A stretch of 64,000 nt of DNA from Candidatus Latescibacterota bacterium (GCA_022825185.1 JAJDYK010000006.1:3838-67837), one strand, 5' to 3'; positions 23,644 to 32,656 are shown, counted from the first letter of the stretch. Numbers and translations: made by a program. The notes: generated by a model not told the origin, from the letters alone.

Positions 23644-25923
23644 TCAGGGGTGCTCGGCAAAGCGGTGGAAGCGGTCGATTTCCAGATTCACGTACACTTG
23701 CTGCGCGCCGCTGGGCCAGCGGATTTCGAGGGTATCGACGCGGGTACGCGTCCCCAAGCCGAGGGCTGGGGACAAGCTGTTGGACGACCCGAAGCCCGGA
23801 CCGCTGCTGATTTCCACGACCCCGAGCAGGTCTTGGGCTCGCAGGCGCAACTGAGCACTGATGGCTTGCGGGCCCAAATCCACGCCGAGAAAGTGGTTGT
23901 GGTGGCCCTCGTTGCGGTACAGGCTGTTGGCCCACAGGTCGCCTGGATAGTGGCCGCCGACCGCGGTATAGAGGTCGAGGTCGCCGTCGAGGTCGTAGTC
24001 GGCAAAACCTACGCCGTGCCCCTTGCCTGGATTGCCGACGCCGGCCGCGGTCGTGATGTCGGCGAAGCGGTCGCCGCGATTGTGGAACAGCGTATTGGGT
24101 TCAAAGCGCGCCATTATGGGGCCGCCGTTGGTCAGGTAGATGTCGATTAGGCCGTCGTAGTCGATGTCGCCGTAGCCCGCGCCCATCGAGCCAAAGGAGC
24201 GGGCCAAGCCCTGCTGAGAGGCGATGTCGCGAAAGGTTGTCCCGTCGTTGCGATACAGATAGGCACGGGTCGGGCGCAAGGCTAGCCCCGTGACCTGCGA
24301 CTGCACGATGTCTTCGTAGAAGTTCATGGCCGAAACGAAGAGGTCGAGATCGCCGTCGCCGTCGCCGTCGATGAAAAATCCCACGTAGCTGCCCTCGCCC
24401 GGTTTGGCCACGCCAGCCTCGGCGGTAACGTCGCTGAAGTGCTGCCCGTCGTTGCGGTAAAGGTGGTTGGGGGCGGCTACGTCAATGGCGTAGAGGTCGC
24501 TGTCACCGTCGCCATCGTAATCGCCGCAGGTTACGCCAAGGGTTTTGCCGCGATAGGCCACGCCAGCCTGTGCGCCATGGTCGGCAAAGGTGCCGTCTCC
24601 TTGGTTGTGGTACAGGCGGTTGGGCCGCCCGCTGCCGGTGATGCCCGAGGCCACGTACAGATCTGGCAGACCGTCGTTGTCGTAGTCGGTCCAGACGGCC
24701 ATGAAGCTGTCGTCTGTGCCGGCGACTCCGGCACGGGGCGCGACATCGCGGAAGGTTCCATCGCCTTGATTGCGGTAGAGCGAGTTGGGCGCGAGACCCT
24801 CCCAAGCCTCGCGGGTGGTAAAGAGGTCTGGGCGTCCATCGCCATCGTAGTCTGCGGCAATGGCCGCCCAGCCGCCGCGCGGGTCTGCGAGCTTGGCTGC
24901 GGCCGATACGTCGGCGAAGCGGCCGTCGCCGTCGTTGCGATAGAGCGCGTGCGGGGCTTGGATACCGGCGGCGAAGATGTCCGGGTCGCCATCGGTGTCA
25001 TAGTCGAGCCACGCCACGCCGCGCCCCCGGTCGCGCTTGCCGACGCCAGCCGTTGCGGCCACATCGGTGAAGCGCACCGGCGATGCCTCGGCCAGCGGTG
25101 CCAAGCCGATCTGATAGGCCGGTTCGAGATCGCCCGGGTAGGTGCCGTACGCTTCGATATAGGCCAGCCGCAGATTCCACTGGCGCACGGTGCGCTGCGG
25201 CGACGCCGGAGGCAGCACGTCGATGGCGCGCTTGTACGCGGCGACGGCCTCGGGATATTGGCGCAAGTGGTGGTGGGCCGCGCCCAGCAGGAAGGATAGA
25301 TACACGTCGTCCGGCCGCTCGGCGAGCAAACTGTCGAGACGGACGGCGGAACCAGCAAAATCGCCCAAGCGCAAAAGAGAGGCGGCCTTGCCCGAGCGCG
25401 CTCGGTAGTGTTTGGGATCGACGGCGAGGATGGCTTCGTACTGGGCGAGGGCACCTGCGGCGTCGGGTTGGTCTTGCGTCATTAGGAGATCGGCGTATGC
25501 CATGCAGGCGACCGCGTTGCCGGGGAAGGCCGTTACTATAGAATCGAAAAGCGCGCGGGCCTCGGCTTGACGTCCGAGTTTGCTCAGAGTTTGGGCCAAC
25601 TGCAATCGGGGTTCGATGCGCTCGGGCGCGAGCTTTTGTGCGCGTGCGAGCGGAGACACAGCTTGTTGGTAGTGCTTTTGCCGCAAGTAGATTTCCCCTA
25701 GCGCGAGTGCGGCCTCGTAGTGCAGGGTATCGCGCTGGACGAGTGCTTCGAGCACGTGGGCGGCAGAGTCCAAACGGCCGGCTGCTAGGTGTTGGCTGGC
25801 CTGTTGGTAGCGCTGGGCGCTCTGTGCGGGAAGGGATGGCTCGGAGGCGCAGCCCAACAAGGCGGCGAGCGCGATACCTAAGCTCGTTGGCGTCTTTGGC
25901 AGTGGATACATTTTGCAACGCAT
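23644..25923 (-). CDS. Lipoprotein with TPR, FG-GAP/VCBS and ASPIC/UnbV domains
   Basis: The protein has about 759 residues. The start used gives MRCKMYPL before a lipobox (ALLGC); another ATG lies 12 bases downstream. Residues about 25-255 hold TPRs. Then a seven-bladed FG-GAP/VCBS propeller follows, whose blades show the D-x-D-x-D-G-x-x-D calcium-binding pattern (DYDTDGDPDIFA, DYDGDGRPDLFT and others). The C-terminal ~90 residues match the ASPIC/UnbV domain (LRAQDLLGVVEISSGPGFGSS). Such proteins are extracellular and probably bind carbohydrate or protein ligands. The two TPR lipoproteins follow in the same transcript. Confidence 0.9.
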   Translation of the reverse strand: MRCKMYPLPKTPTSLGIALAALLGCASEPSLPAQSAQRYQQASQHLAAGRLDSAAHVLEALVQRDTLHYEAALALGEIYLRQKHYQQAVSPLARAQKLAPERIEPRLQLAQTLSKLGRQAEARALFDSIVTAFPGNAVACMAYADLLMTQDQPDAAGALAQYEAILAVDPKHYRARSGKAASLLRLGDFAGSAVRLDSLLAERPDDVYLSFLLGAAHHHLRQYPEAVAAYKRAIDVLPPASPQRTVRQWNLRLAYIEAYGTYPGDLEPAYQIGLAPLAEASPVRFTDVAATAGVGKRDRGRGVAWLDYDTDGDPDIFAAGIQAPHALYRNDGDGRFADVSAAAKLADPRGGWAAIAADYDGDGRPDLFTTREAWEGLAPNSLYRNQGDGTFRDVAPRAGVAGTDDSFMAVWTDYDNDGLPDLYVASGITGSGRPNRLYHNQGDGTFADHGAQAGVAYRGKTLGVTCGDYDGDGDSDLYAIDVAAPNHLYRNDGQHFSDVTAEAGVAKPGEGSYVGFFIDGDGDGDLDLFVSAMNFYEDIVQSQVTGLALRPTRAYLYRNDGTTFRDIASQQGLARSFGSMGAGYGDIDYDGLIDIYLTNGGPIMARFEPNTLFHNRGDRFADITTAAGVGNPGKGHGVGFADYDLDGDLDLYTAVGGHYPGDLWANSLYRNEGHHNHFLGVDLGPQAISAQLRLRAQDLLGVVEISSGPGFGSSNSLSPALGLGTRTRVDTLEIRWPSGAQQVYVNLEIDRFHRFAEHP

Positions 25924-25972
25924 AGTGTACGAACTGAGGGGAGAATTGGCGAGTGGCGGCGACACAAGACGG

Positions 25973-26001
25973 TTGATTCGCGCCGAGTTGTGCCCTATAC
26001 T
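25973..26001 (+). promoter_or_regulatory. Putative sigma-70 promoter for the small lipoprotein gene
   Basis: TTGATT, a 17-base spacer and TATACT (5 of 6) lie in the divergent gap, about 35 bases before the downstream ATG. A second overlapping pair (TTGTGC, 17 bases, TAAAAT) exists a few bases further on. Sequence match only. Confidence 0.4.
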
Positions 26002-26034
26002 TTTGCCGAATAAAATTTTGTGGAGGTACGCGCA

Positions 26035-26487
26035 ATGAAACAATGGACATGGTTGGCCCTAGCGGGCTTGTTGACCACCCTGAGTTGCGGTTCGGATGAA
26101 GCCGTTCAACCGACGTCCGATTACGCCGATGCTTGGGTCGGCGAATACGAAGGCACCGGGAATTTTGCTCTATCCAATGGCGTCAGTGGGGAAGATCGCC
26201 CCGTTACAATAAGCATTGTACGGGTCACCCCTAAGCAAGTTACCGTGTCTGCCACGTTGGTTTATGGCGAGGGCCGCAACGATTTCATCCAAGCAATCAA
26301 CATTCTCCAGCCCGACGATTCCGAACAGATCACCTTGGAGGTGCGCTACCTCAATGCGAAGACGGTTTATGCCTTTACTCAAGAAGAAGGGACGATCACC
26401 GGCTCCATCGCGACGAGTTCGCTGCGACTCGGAGGAACTTGGGGCCAAGATCAGATCATGACCGAAATAGAGGTCGTCCGGCAGTAG
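26035..26487 (+). CDS. Small lipoprotein of unknown function
   Basis: The protein has 150 residues from the ATG with GGAGG 8 bases before it. The signal ends in TTLSC. The mature part is a predicted beta-rich domain (WVGEYEGTGNFALSNG, VTVSATLVYG, ITGSIATSSLRLGGTW) with the alternating pattern of lipocalin-like or METTL-type secreted barrels. I do not recognise a named family. It overlaps the longest reading of the next TPR gene, with which it is probably co-transcribed. Confidence 0.75.
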   Translation: MKQWTWLALAGLLTTLSCGSDEAVQPTSDYADAWVGEYEGTGNFALSNGVSGEDRPVTISIVRVTPKQVTVSATLVYGEGRNDFIQAINILQPDDSEQITLEVRYLNAKTVYAFTQEEGTITGSIATSSLRLGGTWGQDQIMTEIEVVRQ

Positions 26488-26492
26488 GGACT

Positions 26493-27722
26493 GTGCTGCG
26501 CCGTCGTTTCTTTTATCTAGGAATAGTCGCGTTGGTGATTGCCCTCGGCGCGGGCGGCTCGTACTGGTATTTACAGTACCGAGCAGACGCCGCGCAAAAA
26601 GCCGTCGAGCAAGGTGACCGCTTGCTCGGCAAGGGCCAGATGGACGAAGCGGTCAGCTATTATCAGCAGGCCATTGAGCTGGATCCAGACCTTGTCCAAG
26701 CCCATAGTAATTTAGGCGCGACACACGCGGCGCTAGAGCGCTTTACCGAGGCAATTCCCCACTTTGAACAGGCACTAACGCTGGCCCCCGATCACTTTGA
26801 GGCGCGGATCGGTCTTGCTGTTTCACTCGACGGATTGGGCCGCTTTTTAGCGGCCGAGGACAGCTACAAGAAGGCGCTGGCGCTGCGGCCCGACTTTGGG
26901 GCGATCTACTACAATCTCGGCTATCTCTACCATCAACAGGGTCTCTACGCGGAAGCCGCCGCTCGGTACGAGGAAGCCGTGCGCTTGATACCGACCTTTC
27001 TGCAAGCTCGGGCTAATTTGGGGAGGGTCTATCACTTGCAGCATCGCCCGGGCGAAGCCATTGCCGAATACCAGCGCGCCCTCGCTGATCATCCAGACGA
27101 AGGGAAGGTGTACGCGAACTTGGGCGAGAGCTACATGGCCTTGAGCCAATACGCAGAAGCCAGAGCGGCCTATCGACGAGCGATAGATCTCGGCGTCGAG
27201 ACGGCGGGCGCGTTTTACGACCTTGGCGTCATCAGCGAGCAGGAAGGCAAGCTCGAAGCGGCGCGGAGTTACTTTCACCAAACCCTGCTCAAAAATGCGG
27301 CTCACGCCAACGCCTATCATCGCTTGGGCACGGTGACAGCCAAGCTGGGGCAGGAGCAACAGGCCGCCACCTACTACTTGGAGGCCATAAAGCGCGACCC
27401 CGGCCACGCAGGCGCTCATTACAGCTTGGCCCAACTCTACCTCAAGCAGGGCCGCAGCGACGAGGGCCAGGAGCTAATGCAGGTCTTTGCCAAGCTCAAG
27501 GAATATGAAGGTCGGCTCGCCAGCCTCAAACGGGCTGCGAGTCGATCGCCACGCTCACCGGAGGCTAGCTACAACGTAGGGCTGCTCCACCTAGAGTTTG
27601 GGTACGTCAACAAGGCCGCCGCGGTTTTTGAACAGCTCCTCAAACTCCATCCCGAATTCTCCGCCGCGCAGGAGCGCCTCACCGAAATCGAGCGGGTGCG
27701 GGCTGAGCACAGCGCGGGTTGA
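26493..27722 (+). CDS. Membrane-anchored TPR protein
   Basis: The protein has about 409 residues from a GTG; an in-frame TTG 54 bases upstream would overlap the preceding gene. A single N-terminal transmembrane segment (FFYLGIVALVIALGAGGSYWYL) anchors it. The rest is nine to ten TPRs (for example GQMDEAVSYYQQAIELDPDLV). The TPR part should lie in the periplasm and act as a scaffold. It converges on the CRTAC1 gene with only 3 bases between the stops. Confidence 0.85.
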   Translation: MLRRRFFYLGIVALVIALGAGGSYWYLQYRADAAQKAVEQGDRLLGKGQMDEAVSYYQQAIELDPDLVQAHSNLGATHAALERFTEAIPHFEQALTLAPDHFEARIGLAVSLDGLGRFLAAEDSYKKALALRPDFGAIYYNLGYLYHQQGLYAEAAARYEEAVRLIPTFLQARANLGRVYHLQHRPGEAIAEYQRALADHPDEGKVYANLGESYMALSQYAEARAAYRRAIDLGVETAGAFYDLGVISEQEGKLEAARSYFHQTLLKNAAHANAYHRLGTVTAKLGQEQQAATYYLEAIKRDPGHAGAHYSLAQLYLKQGRSDEGQELMQVFAKLKEYEGRLASLKRAASRSPRSPEASYNVGLLHLEFGYVNKAAAVFEQLLKLHPEFSAAQERLTEIERVRAEHSAG

Positions 27723-27725
27723 TCG

Positions 27726-29402
27726 TTAAAAAGGATTTGCGCCTAATTCGAGGAGGGCGTGTCCCTGCCCTTGGCGAACGACTAAGAGCTTGTTGGCGGG
27801 CACGTTCTCGATTGCGTAGGTGTTGCCGTTGGGGTAGGTAATTTCGACGCGGTTGATGGCCTGCGCCGCGCCCAAGCCGAAGTGGACGCGCAAGTCGCTG
27901 TGCGAAAGGTAGCTGCCTGCGCCGTTGACTGTGCGCCACTGGTGCTTGCCGGCTGCTTGCAGACTGACGCGAGTGCCGACTCCATCGCGATTGTCTTCGC
28001 GGCCAAAGACCTGCACCACGAGATAGTTTCCCGCATTTCCTCCATCATTGCGCAACAAAGTCGGCGCGTCGTTTAGCTCGACGACGAAGAGGTCGATATC
28101 GCCGTCGTCGTCGTAGTCGCCAAAGCTGGTGCCACGGCTGACTTTGGTCTGCGTCAGTTCAAGGCCGGCTGATACTGGGGCGAAGCGGCCGTCGCCCTCA
28201 TTGCGGAAGAGTTGGTTGGGTTGGCGGTAAGTGGTGCCGGTTGTGGCTTGGTCAACCTGCGGATATACGTGGCCGTTGGCGACGAAGAGGTCGAGACGAC
28301 CGTCGTTGTCGTAGTCGAAAAAGCGCGTTCCCCAACCCAACATCTCTACTGTGGCCGCGGCGAGACCAGCCGTGGTCGTGACGTCGGAGAAACGCACGCC
28401 GTCCTCGTTGCGGTATAGCGTATTGGTCTCGGTAAAAAAGTGGGTCACGTATAGGTCGGGGTCGCCGTCTTGATCGTAGTCACCAAAGTCCACGCCCATG
28501 CCGGCTTCGACATCGCCGTCGCCGTTGTACGCCACGCCTGCGATGAGGGCGACGTCTTGGAAGGTGCCGTCGCTTTGGTTTTGGAAAAGCACGTTGGGAG
28601 TCTCGTCGTTGGCGATAAAGAGGTCGGGGTCGCCATCGGAATCGTAATCGGTCGGCACCACGCCCAAGCCGTAATAGCGGTTGGCGGTTGCCACGCCCGA
28701 CGCTTGGGTGACGTCGGTAAATGCGCCATCGCCCTCGTTGCGGTAGAGCACGTCCGGTGCGCCGACTAAGCCTTTGGGGCCGCAATAGACTTGGAGGCCG
28801 CTGAAAAAGGTGCAGAGCTTGGGCGTAGCCGGCAGGTTCTCTGCGTCGAAGACGACGTAGTTGGCTACGTACAGGTCGAGATCCCCGTCGCGGTCGTAGT
28901 CGAAAAAGGCCGCGCTGGCGCTGTATTGGTCGCCGCCAACGCCCGCTGCTTGGGTCGCATCGGCGAAGCGGGCACCGCGATTGCGATAGAGCACGTTGGC
29001 TCCGTAGTTGGTCACGTAGAGGTCTGGGTGGCCGTCGTTGTCGATGTCGCCCACGGCCACGCCTCCGCCCCAGCCGGCGTCACCGACCCCGGCTTCTCGG
29101 GTGATTTCCGCAAAAGTGCCGTCGCCGCGATTGCGGTAGAGTGCATTGCCCGGCCCCGAGCGGTCGAGGTACGTGGCAAAGGTGGCTCCGTTGACTATGT
29201 AGAGGTCGAGGTCGCCGTCGGAGCCGTGGTCGAAGAAGGCTGCGCCGCTGCCGTGGGACTCTAAGATGTAATGCTTTTCTTTTCCGCCAAATACATTGCG
29301 ATAGGTGATGCCAGCGGCGGCGGTTTGGTCGCTAAATTGGGGTTGGGCGCGCAGGGGGAGGGCGCATAGCAGCGCGCCGCAAAACAGCGGAAAGACGCGC
29401 AA
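27726..29402 (-). CDS. CRTAC1-type secreted protein (FG-GAP/VCBS propeller with ASPIC/UnbV)
   Basis: This 558-residue protein has a TTG start and a signal peptide (ALPLRAQPQ). The whole chain is an FG-GAP/VCBS propeller with at least seven D-x-D-x-D-G blades (DHGSDGDLDLYI, DIDNDGHPDLYV, DYDRDGDLDLYV and others). It ends in an ASPIC/UnbV domain (VGTRVSLQAAGKHQWRTVNG). It is shorter than the TPR-FG-GAP-ASPIC lipoprotein at 23644-25923 because it lacks the TPR part. Probably exported and calcium-binding. The HEAT lipoprotein gene ends one base before its start. Confidence 0.9.
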   Translation of the reverse strand: MRVFPLFCGALLCALPLRAQPQFSDQTAAAGITYRNVFGGKEKHYILESHGSGAAFFDHGSDGDLDLYIVNGATFATYLDRSGPGNALYRNRGDGTFAEITREAGVGDAGWGGGVAVGDIDNDGHPDLYVTNYGANVLYRNRGARFADATQAAGVGGDQYSASAAFFDYDRDGDLDLYVANYVVFDAENLPATPKLCTFFSGLQVYCGPKGLVGAPDVLYRNEGDGAFTDVTQASGVATANRYYGLGVVPTDYDSDGDPDLFIANDETPNVLFQNQSDGTFQDVALIAGVAYNGDGDVEAGMGVDFGDYDQDGDPDLYVTHFFTETNTLYRNEDGVRFSDVTTTAGLAAATVEMLGWGTRFFDYDNDGRLDLFVANGHVYPQVDQATTGTTYRQPNQLFRNEGDGRFAPVSAGLELTQTKVSRGTSFGDYDDDGDIDLFVVELNDAPTLLRNDGGNAGNYLVVQVFGREDNRDGVGTRVSLQAAGKHQWRTVNGAGSYLSHSDLRVHFGLGAAQAINRVEITYPNGNTYAIENVPANKLLVVRQGQGHALLELGANPF

Positions 29403-29403
29403 A

Positions 29404-30222
29404 TTAGGGGGCGACCGCGTAGTGTAGGCCCGTGAGCAGATGCAATGCCTCTTTGGCGGCCTCGTGGTCGGGACCTTCGCGCTCGGCGAACATGCGCTCT
29501 AGCGGCCTCACGGCTGTGGTGTCGCCGATGCGGCCGAGGGTGCGGGCGCTTTCTGCGCGGACCCAGATGTTGTCGTCGGTCAAGGCGAGGCACAGCGCGT
29601 CGAGCGCACGATGCGTCCGGTGGTGTCCCAATAGCTGAGCAGCGATGTAGCGCACAGTGTCGTCGCGGTCGCGGAGCGCGGCGAGGACTGCCGCTTCGGC
29701 CTCTGAAGTCCACAGAAACTGTAGCGCGGCAAGGGTTTGTCGGCGCACCGAGGGAATGGTATCCGCCAAGGCGCGCACCAAGGAAGGCACAGCCGTGGTG
29801 TCGCGGAGGTTGCCCAAGCTCCAAGCTGCTGCGCCGCGTACCTCGGGGACTGAGTCGTCGGCGAGGACGCTGGCCAAGGTCGCGTGGAGGTGGGGGTCGT
29901 CGAGTTGGCCGAGGGCGCGGACGGCCTGTTCGCGGACATAGCGGTTGTCGTAGCGGAGGAGCGATTTGAGGAAGGGGGTGGCGCGCCGGTCGCCGATTTG
30001 GCCGAGGATTTGCGCGGTGATGTAGCGCAGGCTATCGCTGCCGGTGGTTGCGCGGTCCAGCAAAGGCTCGACGGCCGCGCCGCCTAATTGCACTAAGGCG
30101 TGGCTGGCATCGAGGCGGACTTGACTCCGCGAATCGTCGAGTTGGTCGATGTAGTACTCGGCCTGTTGTGCGGCGCAACTCAATAGGCTGACGCAGAGGC
30201 TTGCTAAGGCGAGCTTGGACAT
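29404..30222 (-). CDS. HEAT-repeat lipoprotein
   Basis: This 272-residue protein has a lipobox (SLLSC). The mature part is eight or so HEAT units of the PBS-lyase type, such as AVEPLLDRATTGSDSLRYITAQILGQIGD and FLKSLLRYDNRYVREQAVRALGQLDD. These form a right-handed scaffold for protein contacts. A hairpin separates it from the DUF4159 gene upstream. It is probably co-transcribed with the CRTAC1 gene, so both products may act at the outer surface of the envelope. Confidence 0.87.
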   Translation of the reverse strand: MSKLALASLCVSLLSCAAQQAEYYIDQLDDSRSQVRLDASHALVQLGGAAVEPLLDRATTGSDSLRYITAQILGQIGDRRATPFLKSLLRYDNRYVREQAVRALGQLDDPHLHATLASVLADDSVPEVRGAAAWSLGNLRDTTAVPSLVRALADTIPSVRRQTLAALQFLWTSEAEAAVLAALRDRDDTVRYIAAQLLGHHRTHRALDALCLALTDDNIWVRAESARTLGRIGDTTAVRPLERMFAEREGPDHEAAKEALHLLTGLHYAVAP

Positions 30223-30236
30223 GGGCGGTTTAAGTG

Positions 30237-30273
30237 AAAGCAGGTGTCAAGAGTTAGACCTGACACCTGCTTT
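30237..30273 (-). terminator. Strong hairpin behind the DUF4159 gene
   Basis: AAAGCAGGTGTCA and TGACACCTGCTTT form a perfect 13 bp stem around an 11-base loop. A long T run is missing on both strands, so it may act as a partial terminator or an mRNA 3'-end stabiliser rather than a full intrinsic terminator. It separates the DUF4159/periplasmic pair from the HEAT gene. Confidence 0.6.
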
Positions 30274-30297
30274 GAGGTTGGCTGTGCAGCAAAAAGC

Positions 30298-31512
30298 CTA
30301 GTTGACCATCTGCATGAGGCGTTGGGTAATTGACCCTTCCTGCGTCAGGGCGTAGATGATGATGTTGACCGCTAGTTGTAGCTGGCGGGTTGAATCTCCG
30401 CCGCGCGTGTCGTTTTGCCAGCCCCAGCCCCCTGTGTCGCCAGGCGTGACGCTCGCTAGCCTACCTTTGATGTAATGGCCGCGCAGGTAGTTCCATGTCC
30501 TAACGCCCGACTTGCCTTGCCCCAGCGAAGGAGGATAGCCAAAAGGCACGCCTCCACTTAGGTCGAAGAAGGAGGTATAAACAGGGTGATCTTCCGGCAG
30601 GCGCTCGGACCAGAAGTCCTTACCGCGGACTAAGCCGCCGTATTTTTCCAGTGCTTCTCCGTATATCCCGTTGAACGTAAAACCACCCGCTATTAGGTAC
30701 TGAGCTAAGTTGGCCATTTCTGTCTCGGTAGGCACACCCTGTGGCAGGATGATAGGTACTTCCATCAGGCGTGGGTCGTCAAACGTGATAAAGCCGAGGA
30801 ACTCGGCCTTGAGGCCGGTGTACTCGTTAAGAACGTCGCGTAGCCGGTCAATGGTTGTGAGTTGGAGCGTGACCGTGCCGTAGCCAGAGGTGCCGCCAGC
30901 CAGCGCTCGCGAGGACATGACTTGGGCCATTTTGACAAAGCCCTTGATGGCCTGCTTGTCCGTGGCGTCTTGGACGATAATGGCGCGGTAGCGACCGGTG
31001 TCCATGTTGTTGACGTCGAGCATCTCTAGGCCCATGTCAATTTTGTGCTCGGAGGTGCGGGTACTGGTCACGGCCGCTGCCGTCAGCTTGGGCTCTATGG
31101 TCATACCGCTCATCGTGCTGAAGGCAGTCTGCCCTGACAGGCGGATTCCCGAGCCACCGACGCCGGCGATTAGGCTGCGGGTGTTGAACGAGGCCGTGGC
31201 CTGTACTTGGTCCATGCGCGCTTGCGCTAGCTGGACTTCGCGGCGCGCGAGCTGGCGCTTGGGCTGGGGAATTTTGCGCAGTTCCAGCGGCTTGGTCAGG
31301 CGCGGCTCGCGCTTGATGAATTTGGTCGTCAGGGGCCGGGGTGCCTTCTTCTCGTCCTCCTTAAAGGGGTTGATCGCAACGACGATGAGCAGGAGGGCCA
31401 CAGCAGAGCCTAGGGCGATAAAGAAGCCCCGGCGCAGGCGGCGGACCAGACTGTCAAGATCGAAGTCCTGAGTGGGCGAAGCAAAGCGCGTGGAGACCCA
31501 TTTCTTACTCAT
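30298..31512 (-). CDS. DUF4159 protein with TonB-like N-terminal architecture
   Basis: This 404-residue protein has a cytoplasmic start and a single transmembrane segment (residues about 30-48). A Pro/Lys/Arg-rich linker follows (residues 55-92, with KAPRPLTTKFIKREPRLTKP). A middle part is followed by the DUF4159 domain (about residues 235-400): EVPIILPQGVPTETEMANL, LPEDHPVYTSFFDL and VNIIIYALTQ. Transmembrane helix plus basic proline-rich linker plus periplasmic domain is the layout of TonB-type energy transducers, but the end domain is not TonB_C. The ATG overlaps the stop of the upstream periplasmic protein by 4 bases. A link to the ExbB/ExbD genes 15 kb away is inference. Confidence 0.8.
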   Translation of the reverse strand: MSKKWVSTRFASPTQDFDLDSLVRRLRRGFFIALGSAVALLLIVVAINPFKEDEKKAPRPLTTKFIKREPRLTKPLELRKIPQPKRQLARREVQLAQARMDQVQATASFNTRSLIAGVGGSGIRLSGQTAFSTMSGMTIEPKLTAAAVTSTRTSEHKIDMGLEMLDVNNMDTGRYRAIIVQDATDKQAIKGFVKMAQVMSSRALAGGTSGYGTVTLQLTTIDRLRDVLNEYTGLKAEFLGFITFDDPRLMEVPIILPQGVPTETEMANLAQYLIAGGFTFNGIYGEALEKYGGLVRGKDFWSERLPEDHPVYTSFFDLSGGVPFGYPPSLGQGKSGVRTWNYLRGHYIKGRLASVTPGDTGGWGWQNDTRGGDSTRQLQLAVNIIIYALTQEGSITQRLMQMVN

Positions 31513-32534
31513 AGTGACCTCCTCAAAGGACGTTTGGGGGAAATGACCCGGTCTTGGATCTGTAGGCCATCTCCGCGTTTTTTGAGCTTCTTGTCGAGTT
31601 TTCGCAGCCGAGCAATGGCCGTAGTAGAATCAACGTCAACCACCTCTATTTGTCCTACTTTCTGTTGCGATGGCCTAGCCCGCCACACATCGAAACGCAT
31701 TCGCTTCGTCAGCCCATGCCGAGCACCGATGTTTAGCTGGACGTGGGGTTTGCCTTTCCGTTCGGGCAAGAGAGCCGCGATGCGGCCCTCTAGAGGCAAA
31801 TTAGCGTCTAGGTCGGGTGCTAGATCGTCCACCAGCCCCTTTAACACCCCCCGGATAACGGTGAGGTCGCTACTGGGCTTGGAGAAGAACCAACGCTCGG
31901 CAACGTTGAGTGCTCGTTCTGTGGCAGGATCGACCATTTGCAAGCGGAGAAGATCGGCTAGGAAAGCCTGCGTTAAACCAGGATGTGATGCGCCTGGATA
32001 CTTCCAAGTATTATAAAGGAATAGCTGTTGGTCATAAGGTATCACGGCTGAGGAGTCGCGCAAGTCCGACCAGAAAATTTTGTCGCGGTGTAAATCCTCC
32101 AGCTTGACTTCGAGTTGACAGACGATGGAAGGCAGGGAGATCACCTCGTAAGACTGGTCTTCGCTTGGGCCTCTATCGTCTAATAGGCCCATGTTGTCGT
32201 AGTAATGAATGACTTGGTTGTGGTATGTTTTATGGGCTTTGTTGAAAGTGAAATGGGCGATGTAATCGATGGATTCTTGCCCTGTGGGATCGCGGGCCTC
32301 GCGGATGCTCCGCAAGCGCACGACGCGGAAGCGGCCTAAATCGGTAAAGACATCTCTGATCTCGCGCTCGATTTCCAACATCAGGCGGGGATGTTGCTCG
32401 GCGAGGTGGACGGGCAGGATTTCTTGCTCGACGAGATCGGTAAAGACTAGGCCGATGGTGTAGATGTGCGGCTGGGCGTTGGCCGGTTGGCCTCCGAGTA
32501 CGAGGGCCAATCCAATGAGGAAGAGATATTTCAC
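31509..32534 (-). CDS. Periplasmic protein of unknown function
   Basis: This 341-residue protein has a signal peptide (ALVLGGQPANAQ). The N-terminal part is alpha/beta (HIYTIGLVFTDLVEQEILPV, FRVVRLRSIREA), resembling periplasmic TolB/CsgG-like nucleoside-fold domains. The C-terminal part (LNIGARHGLTKRMRFDVWRA, GQIEVVDVDSTTAIARL) is like FlgT C-terminal SH3-type beta domains. It is translationally coupled to the DUF4159 gene and faces the CBM9-like gene across a shared promoter region. I do not recognise a named family. Confidence 0.65.
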   Translation of the reverse strand: MKYLFLIGLALVLGGQPANAQPHIYTIGLVFTDLVEQEILPVHLAEQHPRLMLEIEREIRDVFTDLGRFRVVRLRSIREARDPTGQESIDYIAHFTFNKAHKTYHNQVIHYYDNMGLLDDRGPSEDQSYEVISLPSIVCQLEVKLEDLHRDKIFWSDLRDSSAVIPYDQQLFLYNTWKYPGASHPGLTQAFLADLLRLQMVDPATERALNVAERWFFSKPSSDLTVIRGVLKGLVDDLAPDLDANLPLEGRIAALLPERKGKPHVQLNIGARHGLTKRMRFDVWRARPSQQKVGQIEVVDVDSTTAIARLRKLDKKLKKRGDGLQIQDRVISPKRPLRRSL

Positions 32535-32587
32535 GGGATTAAATTATACGTGATTGCAGTGGAAAATCTGTGTATTGCATCTCCTTA

Positions 32588-32596
32588 TGATATAAT
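32588..32596 (+). promoter_or_regulatory. Putative extended -10 promoter
   Basis: TGATATAAT is a perfect extended -10 element (TGn plus TATAAT). No good -35 lies at the correct distance, which is usual for this class. It would start transcription near 32603, upstream of the CBM9-like gene. Confidence 0.45.
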
Positions 32597-32626
32597 TTGG
32601 ATGGTCTTGTAGAGCAACTTTTTTTC

Positions 32627-32656
32627 TTGACAACCCATTGGCAGAGGTTTTATTTT
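32627..32656 (+). promoter_or_regulatory. Putative second promoter of the CBM9-like gene
   Basis: A perfect -35 TTGACA is followed by an 18-base spacer and TATTTT (4 of 6). Transcription would start near 32663, about 40 bases before the ATG. With the extended -10 site upstream, the gene seems to have tandem promoters. Confidence 0.4.

Noticed and set aside
24439..25299. 286-residue Val/Gly-rich frame on the + strand
   Set aside because: It mirrors the repeated D-x-D-x-D-G codons of the FG-GAP propeller and has no start signal or motif.
32535..32549. TATAAT on the - strand just before the periplasmic protein gene
   Set aside because: It would start transcription a few bases before the ATG and has no -35 element, so it is too weak to list as a promoter.
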